A stretch of 11,792 nucleotides of DNA. It comes from Desulfobulbaceae bacterium (GTDB lineage: Bacteria; Desulfobacterota; Desulfobulbia; Desulfobulbales; Desulfocapsaceae). A program made the translations under genes and the position numbers. Positions 1 to 5,837 of this stretch are shown piece after piece. Within the stretch, counting starts at the first letter, position 1, and the number at the start of each line of letters is the position of its first letter. The stretch is taken from the NCBI GenBank assembly GCA_024643445.1, contig JAHEMX010000060.1, forward strand, positions 1 through 11,792. The letters run 5' to 3'. The notes beneath the pieces were generated by a model. That model had not been told where the DNA came from. It saw only the letters and a program-made list of their open reading frames with translations, and searched no databases.

Positions 1-432
1 GCCGGGCAGATGCGGCCCCAGATAGGTCTGCAGTATCAGGGCAAGCCCCAGGATCATCAGGGTGTTGCCCATGGCCCGGCGGGTGATCTCAAGTGATATG
101 ACAATCAGGATCAGCCCGAATGCAATGTCCCACTGGTTGGGCAGGCCAACCCTTTTGGCGGCATAGACCGGGTATTGAACGATCCAGTAGCAGATCGTAA
201 CAATGGACAGGACAAGGATGACGCCGTCTAAAACCAATAGAAATTTATTGTCCGGTTTTCCCTTGGCGGCCGGGTAGATGAGCAGGCAGAGGACATAGGT
301 AAATAACAGATACAGACCCGAGTTGGTTTCGGATGAGATAATACCGAACCCGGACGTATAGAAATAGAAAAGGGAAAATACGGCCGCAATGGTTGAAACA
401 GCGTATTTTATGAAACGTGATTCTGTTCTCAG
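1..432 (-). CDS. TRAP transporter fused permease (DctQM type, TAXI-associated), N-terminal part, runs off left edge
   Basis: This is the membrane subunit partner of a TAXI-type TRAP transporter: an inner-membrane secondary importer that takes substrate from the periplasmic receptor, driven by an ion gradient. The frame is open from position 441 to the left edge; 144 codons are visible from the proposed start. The protein is very hydrophobic, with likely membrane segments near residues 10-30, 38-56, 65-85, 102-122 and 124-140. It carries the LExTRR sequence (114-119) and a GPHLPG loop (139-144), as at the N-terminus of fused TRAP permeases. The start is odd. An in-frame TAG lies at 442-444, and there is no ATG, GTG or TTG before the membrane segments. 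CTG at 430-432, with GAGG 6 nt upstream, is my choice; an N-terminal truncation or sequence error is the alternative. Family members usually have a longer cytoplasmic N-terminus. The receptor gene lies just upstream. Family assignment is confident, the start is not. Confidence 0.8.
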   Translation of the reverse strand, partial: MRTESRFIKYAVSTIAAVFSLFYFYTSGFGIISSETNSGLYLLFTYVLCLLIYPAAKGKPDNKFLLVLDGVILVLSIVTICYWIVQYPVYAAKRVGLPNQWDIAFGLILIVISLEITRRAMGNTLMILGLALILQTYLGPHLPG

Positions 433-459
433 GATGAGCCTCTATAAGACGAATTAAAA

Positions 460-491
460 CTGAAAGGGCCCTGTAAGCAGGGCCCTTTCAG
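460..491 (-). terminator. Perfect 14-bp hairpin between TAXI receptor and permease genes
   Basis: CTGAAAGGGCCCTG and its exact reverse complement flank a 4-nt loop (474-477). Read on the minus strand, the stem is followed by TTTTAATT, a short U-tract, while the plus-strand side has none. This looks like an intrinsic terminator or attenuator placed 58 nt after the receptor stop and just before the permease. I infer that it lowers permease expression relative to the receptor, or protects the 3' end of the receptor message. Confidence 0.8.
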
Positions 492-549
492 TATCGATCA
501 GCGTTCAATGGTCTCGATGAATAGTAAATAACCAGGATTGGATCGGACG

Positions 550-1509
550 TTATTGATGCGTTTGCCAGTATTTTTCAGCACCCGGGTGGTACGGCACGCC
601 AATCTGCTTCACGCCGGCCGCGTCATTGGTGATGCCCTTGAACTGGGGATGAACGCTTACCAGGTACTTCTTGCCCTCGGGGCTGAAGGCGATCTCCACG
701 ACTTTGTAAGCGACATCATCGGGCATGGATTTGGCGGCGGCCAGGTAGACGCTGAAAAAGAAACACGGAACCGGGCTGTCCTGCCCTTTATAGACGTTTG
801 CCGGCATTTCGCCCTTGCTGAAGAACGGAGTCACCTGGACGATCTTGTCCAGATCCGCGTCACTGAAAGGAATGACGTAAATATCCTTGGAAGCGGCCAG
901 CTCAACAATGCCGCTGGCCGGGTGTCCGCTCATGCCGAGGGCGTCGACATGTCCGTCCTGGAGGGCCCGGGCCGCATCCTTGAACGCCAGTTCGCTTTCA
1001 TCCACAGTAATTCCCAAAGCGGCGAGCGACCTGCGCGAATTGTCGCTGGAGCCGGAGCCGGGCGAGCCGAGCACGACCTTCTTGCCGGCCAGGTCCTGCA
1101 TGCTCCGGATGTTCTTGTCTTTGAGCGTCACGAAGTAGTGGGAACTATTATATAACTGGAAAAGAATGCGCGGTACGTCGCTGGGACGGCCTTCCAGGAT
1201 CCCTTTGCCGTTTTTTGCCTCCCACAAGTGCGAGGAATAGGTCAGGGTGATATCTGCCTCCCCCATTGCCAGGCGCCGGGTGTTCTCGACGGAACCGCCG
1301 CTGGCCACAATGTCAAACCGGTACTCCGGGGGCATCTTGTCGTTCAGCAACTGGACCAGGCCGCCGGCCATGGTATACCAGGTGCCGCCCGGGTTGCTGG
1401 CTGAAAAAGAAAACCGCTGGGCTTTATCAGCGCCCTGCGCCTGCGGCGCGACGGCAAACAGAGATAACGTAATAGCAGCGATTAAAGACAAGCCTAAACA
1501 CTTTTTCAC
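550..1509 (-). CDS. TAXI-family TRAP transporter solute-binding receptor
   Basis: This is a periplasmic receptor that captures a small organic solute and delivers it to a fused TRAP permease; characterised TAXI proteins bind glutamate or other carboxylates, and the ligand here is unknown. The product is 319 aa, normal for the family. Residues 1-26 form a signal peptide (MKKC, hydrophobic core, AQG-A). The mature protein starts with the TAXI hallmark NPGGTWY (about 39-45), followed by ASGGSVENTRR (69-79), GEADITLTYSS and the ligand-cleft stretch GSPGSGSSDNSRR. The start is GTG at 1507-1509, supported by AGGAGG at 1515-1520 with 5-nt spacing. The matching permease lies downstream beyond a hairpin. 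A possible promoter is at 1574-1602. The family is certain; the substrate cannot be read from the sequence. Confidence 0.93.
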   Translation of the reverse strand: MKKCLGLSLIAAITLSLFAVAPQAQGADKAQRFSFSASNPGGTWYTMAGGLVQLLNDKMPPEYRFDIVASGGSVENTRRLAMGEADITLTYSSHLWEAKNGKGILEGRPSDVPRILFQLYNSSHYFVTLKDKNIRSMQDLAGKKVVLGSPGSGSSDNSRRSLAALGITVDESELAFKDAARALQDGHVDALGMSGHPASGIVELAASKDIYVIPFSDADLDKIVQVTPFFSKGEMPANVYKGQDSPVPCFFFSVYLAAAKSMPDDVAYKVVEIAFSPEGKKYLVSVHPQFKGITNDAAGVKQIGVPYHPGAEKYWQTHQ

Positions 1510-1811
1510 AGTAGCCTCCTGTTGTTGGTGAAAGGAAAATCGTTACGGATACGAGCCCATTTGGTGCTCAAGTATGATGTCAGAAAGATAAGATTAAGTC
1601 AAGGGAAAACGCAACGATAGGCATCTTCCCTGAGAGCAGTGCTGTTTAACTAAAGAGAAAGATCGGCGACAACCTGACCGGCGGAAATCATGAAGATGCA
1701 TCGATCGAACCAGTTCCCCCTGCAAATCTTCAGCCAAGGCCTGAATTCATCAGGATCAGGTTCTACCTGATAGCAGGGCTCAGGCTCAACCGGGATAATT
1801 GCGTTTGAACG
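1510..1811. other. Non-coding gap between TAXI receptor and propeller gene
   Basis: These 302 bp hold the Shine-Dalgarno and candidate promoter of the TAXI gene. The side near the propeller gene is rich in small inverted repeats. The clearest is ATCAGGT-TCT-ACCTGAT (1755-1771, 7-bp stem), with further CCTGA/TCAGG copies around it. It lies about 40-55 nt downstream of the propeller gene stop and may act as a weak 3'-end structure, but there is no U-tract after it. I see no convincing ORF, tRNA or riboswitch here. Confidence 0.5.
1574..1602 (-). promoter_or_regulatory. Predicted sigma70-like promoter for the TAXI receptor gene
   Basis: On the minus strand TTGACT (1597-1602) is followed after 17 nt by CATCAT (1574-1579), a 4/6 match to the -10 consensus. 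Transcription would start about 57 nt before the GTG start codon. This is the best pair by eye in this gap. Confidence 0.4.
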
Positions 1812-3410
1812 CTATCGGCTCCCGTTCACGCTTTCTAATATATACATAACCTCGGCCAGGCCTATTTTATCATCACCATCAGTGTCTGCGCGAGAGCCAT
1901 ACTCACCGACAGGTTCACCGCCGGTTATCACTTGCAATCCGGTTATTGCATCGGTTATGTCAATGGCGCCGTCACCATTCAGATCGCCAAGCACCGGCGC
2001 ATCACTGAAAAGAAAATAAACCTTGCCGGTGTAGTAATCACCGAAATATGCCGCGCCGATCAGGAAATCGTCGTTGCCATCCTGGTTGATATCTCCTGTC
2101 GCCGTTAACGAGAACCCCGCGTAATCATAGGGTGCTTCACCAAGAAACGAACCGTCCGCCGTGCTGATGCTGACGTTGTTCGCCCACCCGGAGACTTTGC
2201 CGTAGATCAGGTAGGCCCTGCCGGTATACTGACTCGTCCACGTTGCACCCACCAAAAAGTCATCATAGCCATCATTGTTCACATCACCGGCGGCGGAGAC
2301 CGGACTGCCGAGATGATCTCCAGCCTGTTCTCCAACAAAGGAGGCGTCCGCCGACGACAGATCTGTATTCTTCGCCCAGCCAGTACCCTTACCCAATATC
2401 AGGTACACCTTGCCTGCCCGATGAGCGCTATAATCATTTTCATCGGCCCCGATGAGCAAATCGCCGAACCCATCGTTATTCACATCGCCTGCTGAACCGG
2501 CAGAAAAACCGGCGGAATCCCCCCAATTTTCACCATAAAAAGAGGCTGCTGCGCTGCTGGCATCGATTGTTCCTGTCCAGTTATCATTTGCTCCCAGAAA
2601 GAGATATACTTCGCCATGACCGGCTTGACCGCCTGTTGCGCTAACCAGAAAATCAGCAAATCCGTCATTGTTCACATCACCTGCCGCGTTGACCTTTCTG
2701 CCAAATCCGTCAGATGCGTTTTCTCCCGTTAAAAGTGCATCACCATCCGTCACTATAAAATCACCTGACCAGCCTGCTGCTTTGCCGAGAAACAGGTACG
2801 CTGCGCCCGCATTGGTGAGTTCGTCGTGATCTACCAGGTAGGCACCGATAATGAAATCATCAAAACCATCATTATTGATATCTCCGGCAAAGCTCAGAGA
2901 ATAACCAGACCAGTCATTACTGACTTCTCCAGCAAATGTCGCGGCTGCAGCCGAGGTGATGGAAGTGTTTCTCGACCAGCCCGAAGCCTTTCCATAAATC
3001 AAGTAAGTTTTTCCCCGTGAGGAATCATATCTTGGTGCGCCGATCAGAATATCATCGAAGCCATCGTTGTTCACATCCCCGGTCATGCAGACAGCATTAC
3101 CAAAATCATCTCCGGGATTTTCAGCAAGAAATGAAGCATCGGCGAAATCTTCAATCGTAGTCCCTGCTGTCAAGCCAATATTCTTACCAAGAATCAGATA
3201 CACGCGTCCGCCACCAATAAGCAGGTCAGTGGCGCCGTCGCCATCGACGTCACCCGCGGAGATAGACCATCCGGTATACTGATAGTTTAGAGCACCGAGA
3301 TAGGCAAGAGGCGCATCGGACAGCTGAGTGTTGAGTGCGATTGCACGTACCATGGAACCATTCAGCCAGCAAGCAAACAGCAGCACAGGCAGCAAACAGG
3401 ATTTTTTCAT
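1812..3410 (-). CDS. Secreted seven-bladed FG-GAP/VCBS propeller protein with dockerin-like C-terminus
   Basis: The product is a 532-aa exported protein of unknown function. Residues 1-23 look like a signal peptide. Seven FG-GAP/VCBS repeats follow, each with a calcium-binding loop of the DVNNDGFDD type at about 54-62, 112-120, 177-185, 245-253, 309-317, 376-384 and 440-448; each is followed by an (I/V)GA..../G.(V/A)YL(I/F).GK pattern. Seven repeats fit one complete integrin-alpha-like beta-propeller. The tail has two EF-hand loops, DLNGDGAIDITD (476-487) and DTDGDDKIGLAE (509-520), separated by helix-like sequence, as in dockerin-type modules. The role is probably adhesion or binding at the cell surface, with calcium stabilising the fold (inference from the families). 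The ATG start has no good Shine-Dalgarno. An overlapping frame starting at 3432, with AAGGA before it, could couple translation. No obvious operon partner is present. Confidence 0.9.
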   Translation of the reverse strand: MKKSCLLPVLLFACWLNGSMVRAIALNTQLSDAPLAYLGALNYQYTGWSISAGDVDGDGATDLLIGGGRVYLILGKNIGLTAGTTIEDFADASFLAENPGDDFGNAVCMTGDVNNDGFDDILIGAPRYDSSRGKTYLIYGKASGWSRNTSITSAAAATFAGEVSNDWSGYSLSFAGDINNDGFDDFIIGAYLVDHDELTNAGAAYLFLGKAAGWSGDFIVTDGDALLTGENASDGFGRKVNAAGDVNNDGFADFLVSATGGQAGHGEVYLFLGANDNWTGTIDASSAAASFYGENWGDSAGFSAGSAGDVNNDGFGDLLIGADENDYSAHRAGKVYLILGKGTGWAKNTDLSSADASFVGEQAGDHLGSPVSAAGDVNNDGYDDFLVGATWTSQYTGRAYLIYGKVSGWANNVSISTADGSFLGEAPYDYAGFSLTATGDINQDGNDDFLIGAAYFGDYYTGKVYFLFSDAPVLGDLNGDGAIDITDAITGLQVITGGEPVGEYGSRADTDGDDKIGLAEVMYILESVNGSR

Positions 3411-3493
3411 AATAAAAGAGTGGCAGAGGTTTACTTTTCATCTTGTCCTTAAAAGCCATCCTCTGTACCCCAATATCATTTCCTGTATACCTA

Positions 3494-3522
3494 ATAATAG
3501 CTGATCCGAAATTCGAAAACAA
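3494..3522 (-). promoter_or_regulatory. Predicted sigma70-like promoter for the propeller gene
   Basis: On the minus strand TTGTTT (3517-3522) and TATTAT (3494-3499, 5/6 match) are separated by 17 nt. Transcription would begin about 76 nt before the ATG at 3410. The -10 is good and the -35 is weak. Confidence 0.45.
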
Positions 3523-3589
3523 GTCTCTGACCGCTTTTGCCTGGATGAGGAGACTGCTCTTCAACCGCAAAACCATTCTGGATATAATG

Positions 3590-3628
3590 GGGGGACAGCA
3601 TACTTAATTATTGAGTATACTGTCCCCC
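3590..3628. repeat. REP-like imperfect palindrome (GGGGGACAG ends)
   Basis: Two 19-bp arms face each other around a single central base (3609). The left arm begins GGGGGACAGCATACT and the right arm ends AGTATACTGTCCCCC; the arms differ at two positions, one of which can form a G-T pair. GGGGACAG/CTGTCCCC palindromes of this sort are, from general knowledge, typical of REP-type repeats moved by Y1 (IS200-like, RAYT) transposases. It lies 81 bp beyond the stop of the GntR gene and upstream of the propeller promoter, and may also serve as a transcript end for the regulator, although no U-tract follows. Confidence 0.65.
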
Positions 3629-3709
3629 TAAACACCCAGGCTCCATGTAAATCCTTGGCCAAGGTATTAAACGGCTTTGCATGTCGTCCGCCTATCATAA
3701 CGACGAAGT

Positions 3710-4414
3710 TCATCCCGCCCCTTCTAATTCTTCGCGAATCATTTCCCTGGCTACCGCCCAGCCGTTTTTGACGTGTGCTCTCAAAAGGCATTCCAGCAAC
3801 TCGGAGTCGCGAGCCTCGATACTTATCAGAATCTGTTCATGCTCCTTGACGGCACGATCCCATCTCGGCTTTGCCCGGTTTCCTGCATAGCGAAATCTCA
3901 TGAAACGCGCGCTTACGTCAAGATAGGTCTGTAATAGTATTTCGTTGTCTGCTGCTTCCAGCAGGGCGAGATGGATTTGTCGATTAACCTTGAAATAATC
4001 CAGATGATTTTCTGCACGATAGAATTCCACCATGCTGTCATGCATAGCATGAAGATGGTCTATCTGGCGCTTCGAAATTGACTCGCACAGGAGTTTTCCG
4101 GCAAAGCCCTCCAAATATGCCATCAATTTCATGGCATCATCAACATCCTTGAAGCTCAATCTGGTTACTACTGCGCCTCGATTTGGCGTTAGGGTTATGA
4201 GCCGCTCGGCGGCTAAAACCTTAAATGCTTCCCGAAGAGGTGTGCGCGATATGTTCAGTTCTTCGCATATAACCCTCTCCGGTATCCTTGATCCGGGGGC
4301 CAGTTTCCCTTCTATAATGCGATCGCGTATCCATGGTATGACCTCCTGGTGAATGGCGCTGACAGGGGACTTCCCGTGATCTGAAGAAATCATCTTTTCT
4401 GGTTTGCGAACCAT
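3710..4414 (-). CDS. GntR-family transcriptional regulator, FadR/FCD subfamily
   Basis: This is a 234-aa DNA-binding regulator that probably senses a metabolite of the neighbouring uptake/dehydrogenase pathway. Residues 17-84 form the winged helix-turn-helix, with the family pattern IRDRIIEGKLAPGSRIPE, then the recognition region LNISRTPLREAFKVL and the wing NRGAVV. Residues 90-225 are the all-helical FCD ligand-binding domain; N144, H148 (NRQIH), H192 (KEHEQI) and H214 (RAHVKNGW) match the usual metal-coordinating positions. The open frame extends upstream to 4729, but that extra part covers AT-rich promoter sequence and resembles no domain. I place the start at ATG 4412-4414; ATG at 4391-4393 is an alternative, and no start has a strong Shine-Dalgarno. 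It is divergent from the DctP gene, and two dyads in the shared region are the likely operators. It probably represses and self-regulates. Confidence 0.92.
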   Translation of the reverse strand: MVRKPEKMISSDHGKSPVSAIHQEVIPWIRDRIIEGKLAPGSRIPERVICEELNISRTPLREAFKVLAAERLITLTPNRGAVVTRLSFKDVDDAMKLMAYLEGFAGKLLCESISKRQIDHLHAMHDSMVEFYRAENHLDYFKVNRQIHLALLEAADNEILLQTYLDVSARFMRFRYAGNRAKPRWDRAVKEHEQILISIEARDSELLECLLRAHVKNGWAVAREMIREELEGAG

Positions 4415-4509
4415 ATTTTCGGCGATTACCCTGATACCTGAATCGTGCCGGCTCAAGCGAATTCGGGACCACCCTTGCATCGTTTTGAATTCGGGCCGCA
4501 GCTTTAATC

Positions 4510-4523
4510 GTACCGCATGGTAC
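4510..4523. promoter_or_regulatory. Small dyad GTACC-N4-GGTAC in the divergent region
   Basis: A perfect 5-bp inverted repeat with a 4-nt spacer lies just downstream of the predicted start of the GntR transcript. It differs from the two TTGTAT-type dyads, so it is a separate and weaker candidate for a protein-binding or leader structure. Confidence 0.25.
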
Positions 4524-4532
4524 CTCAAAACA

Positions 4533-4561
4533 ATTATTCCCGAAACTATTTTTGTATACAA
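4533..4561 (-). promoter_or_regulatory. Predicted promoter of the GntR regulator gene
   Basis: On the minus strand TTGTAT (4556-4561) is followed after 17 nt by AATAAT (4533-4538, 5/6 match to the -10). The -35 element is half of operator dyad 1, so regulator binding there would block this promoter. The transcript would have a leader of roughly 110 nt to the ATG at 4414. Confidence 0.45.
4552..4561. promoter_or_regulatory. Putative GntR operator 1, TTGTATACAA
   Basis: This is a perfect 10-bp palindrome with the GT-N2-AC core typical of FadR/FCD-subfamily GntR operators. It overlaps the -35 of the predicted regulator promoter, which would give autoregulation. A one-mismatch copy lies 72 bp away in the receptor promoter. 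Confidence 0.55.
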
Positions 4562-4608
4562 TTCTAATTTATTAATCGATTTATACGCCGAAAATGGCTC
4601 TTTCAAGC

Positions 4609-4637
4609 TTGACACAGGAGATATTGTATGCAATAAG
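4609..4637 (+). promoter_or_regulatory. Predicted sigma70 promoter of the DctP gene
   Basis: A consensus TTGACA (4609-4614) is followed after 17 nt by AATAAG (4632-4637, 4/6). Transcription would begin near 4644, leaving a leader of about 110 nt to the ATG at 4754. The spacer and first bases of the -10 are occupied by operator dyad 2. Confidence 0.55.
4623..4634. promoter_or_regulatory. Putative GntR operator 2, ATTGTATGCAAT
   Basis: The inverted repeat ATTG-TATG-CAAT contains TTGTATGCAA, which differs from operator 1 (TTGTATACAA) by one base. It sits between the -35 and -10 of the predicted DctP promoter, a classic position for repression. Its distance from operator 1 (72 bp, close to seven helical turns) would allow looping or joint binding. 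Confidence 0.55.
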
Positions 4638-4753
4638 GAATTATCTGCTGATTGATATAACCATTTACCGAGGTGATTAAGGCCCAATGTTCCAGCCGTA
4701 ATTTCATCCGACTTACGGTCTATCATCATTAAACCAGTATAGGAGGAAAATGT

Positions 4754-5734
4754 ATGAAAAAGCTTGCCACCGCTATCTGTCTGACGGCTCTTGCCTTTGC
4801 CTGCTTCACCGCGACAGCCTTAGCCGAGCTGGAAATCGTTTTTGCCATCAGCACTCCTCAGGGGGCCATGGGTCAGGTATCAGGCCAGCGCCTCACGGAT
4901 ATCGTCAACGAGAAGCTGGCTGGTAAGGCAAAATTGGTCTATTACCACTCGGACCAGTTGGGACCGGACAAATCACTCATGCAGAAGCTGAAACTCAACA
5001 CTATCCAGTTAACCCATATGGCATCGGTAATGCCTTCATATGTTGAAGAGGCGGCTATATTTGACATGCCGTTTCTCGTTAAAGACAGAGCGCATGTGTT
5101 ACGGATTGAAAAAGAATGGCTCTGGAAAACCTTCGCTCCTGCGGCAGAGAAGCAGGGTTATAAATTAATAGCCCTGTGGGAAAATGGCTTTCGCCAGATC
5201 ACCAATAATGTTCGTCCGATCACGACTCCCGCCGACCTTAAGGGAATCAAACTCCGGACCCCCCGGAGCGAGTGGCGGGTTGCCATGTTCGAGGCTTTTG
5301 GTGCCAACCCGACGCCTATGCCGTTTTCCGAGGTATTCGTTGGCCTGCAAACCGGCGTGATCGACGGACAGGAAAATCCACTGACTCATATTGCCGCCAA
5401 CCAGCTCCAGGAAGTCCAGAAATATCTGTCAATTTCCAACCATGTGTACAGCCCGGTTTTTCTGATTGCCTACAAGGAGCATTGGGAAAAAATCCCGGCA
5501 GATGTTCGCAAAGTAATCGAGGATACGGCCCAGGAAATCCGCCCATGGATTTATGAAACGGTGGCGGCAGCAGACGAACGTCTGGTTGGTGAACTGGAAA
5601 GCAAGGGCATGAAGGTCAACAAGGTTGATCGTGATTCATTTGTCAAAGCCAGTGCCCCCGTCTATGACCTCTTCAACCAGAAGATTCCCGGTGGAAAAGC
5701 TATGATCGAAGAAATTCTCGGACTGGCCGACTAA
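4754..5734 (+). CDS. DctP-family TRAP transporter solute-binding receptor
   Basis: This is a periplasmic receptor for an organic acid or similar solute, normally feeding a DctQ/DctM membrane pair. The product is 326 aa, as usual for the family. Residues 1-24 are a signal peptide ending ATALA. Family signatures include LGPDKSLMQKLKLNTIQ (69-85), the core stretch LKGIKLRTP (162-170), whose R168 is at the position of the conserved arginine that clamps the ligand carboxylate, then PMPFSEVFVGLQTGVIDGQENP (188-209) with N208. The start is fixed by AGGAGG at 4741-4746, 7 nt before the ATG. A strong hairpin follows the gene, then a SAF-domain dehydrogenase gene on the same strand. No DctQ or DctM gene is next to it in this window, so it must use a permease encoded elsewhere or act as an orphan receptor. 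The divergent GntR gene probably controls it. Confidence 0.94.
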   Translation: MKKLATAICLTALAFACFTATALAELEIVFAISTPQGAMGQVSGQRLTDIVNEKLAGKAKLVYYHSDQLGPDKSLMQKLKLNTIQLTHMASVMPSYVEEAAIFDMPFLVKDRAHVLRIEKEWLWKTFAPAAEKQGYKLIALWENGFRQITNNVRPITTPADLKGIKLRTPRSEWRVAMFEAFGANPTPMPFSEVFVGLQTGVIDGQENPLTHIAANQLQEVQKYLSISNHVYSPVFLIAYKEHWEKIPADVRKVIEDTAQEIRPWIYETVAAADERLVGELESKGMKVNKVDRDSFVKASAPVYDLFNQKIPGGKAMIEEILGLAD

Positions 5735-5754
5735 CTCGCGGCAGCAGATCTAAC

Positions 5755-5797
5755 ACAGGCTGCCCACCGGGGAGAACCCTGGTAGACAGCCTGTTTT
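5755..5797 (+). terminator. Two-part hairpin terminator after the DctP gene
   Basis: An outer 8-bp stem, ACAGGCTG (5755-5762) with CAGCCTGT (5787-5794), encloses a 3x3 internal loop and an inner 7-bp stem, ACCGGGG/CCCTGGT with one G-T pair and an AGAA loop. TTTT (5794-5797) follows. It lies 20 nt past the stop. The next gene starts 40 nt later and shows no clear promoter of its own, so I infer partial read-through: high receptor and lower dehydrogenase expression. Confidence 0.75.
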
Positions 5798-5837
5798 ACC
5801 TGAGCATCATACCATCCCGCACCATAAAGGATATTCC

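Noticed and set aside
538..1155. 205-aa open frame on the plus strand
   Set aside because: It lies wholly antisense to the TAXI receptor, shows no domain, and has the His/Arg-rich composition expected of a shadow frame.
1371..1380. TGGTATACCA palindrome resembling a GntR-type operator
   Set aside because: It lies inside the TAXI coding sequence, far from any promoter, and its flanks differ from the two intergenic dyads.
3653..3664. Perfect 12-bp palindrome CCTTGGCCAAGG downstream of the GntR stop
   Set aside because: It has no loop or U-tract for a terminator and no promoter nearby; a chance palindrome is as likely as a binding site.
3561..3791. 76-aa minus-strand frame between the GntR and propeller genes
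   Set aside because: It overlaps the 3' end of the GntR gene and runs through the REP-like palindrome, with no family resemblance.
4415..4729. N-terminal extension of the GntR frame to an ATG at 4729
   Set aside because: The extra 105 residues resemble no GntR domain and cover AT-rich sequence with two operator-like dyads and both promoters.
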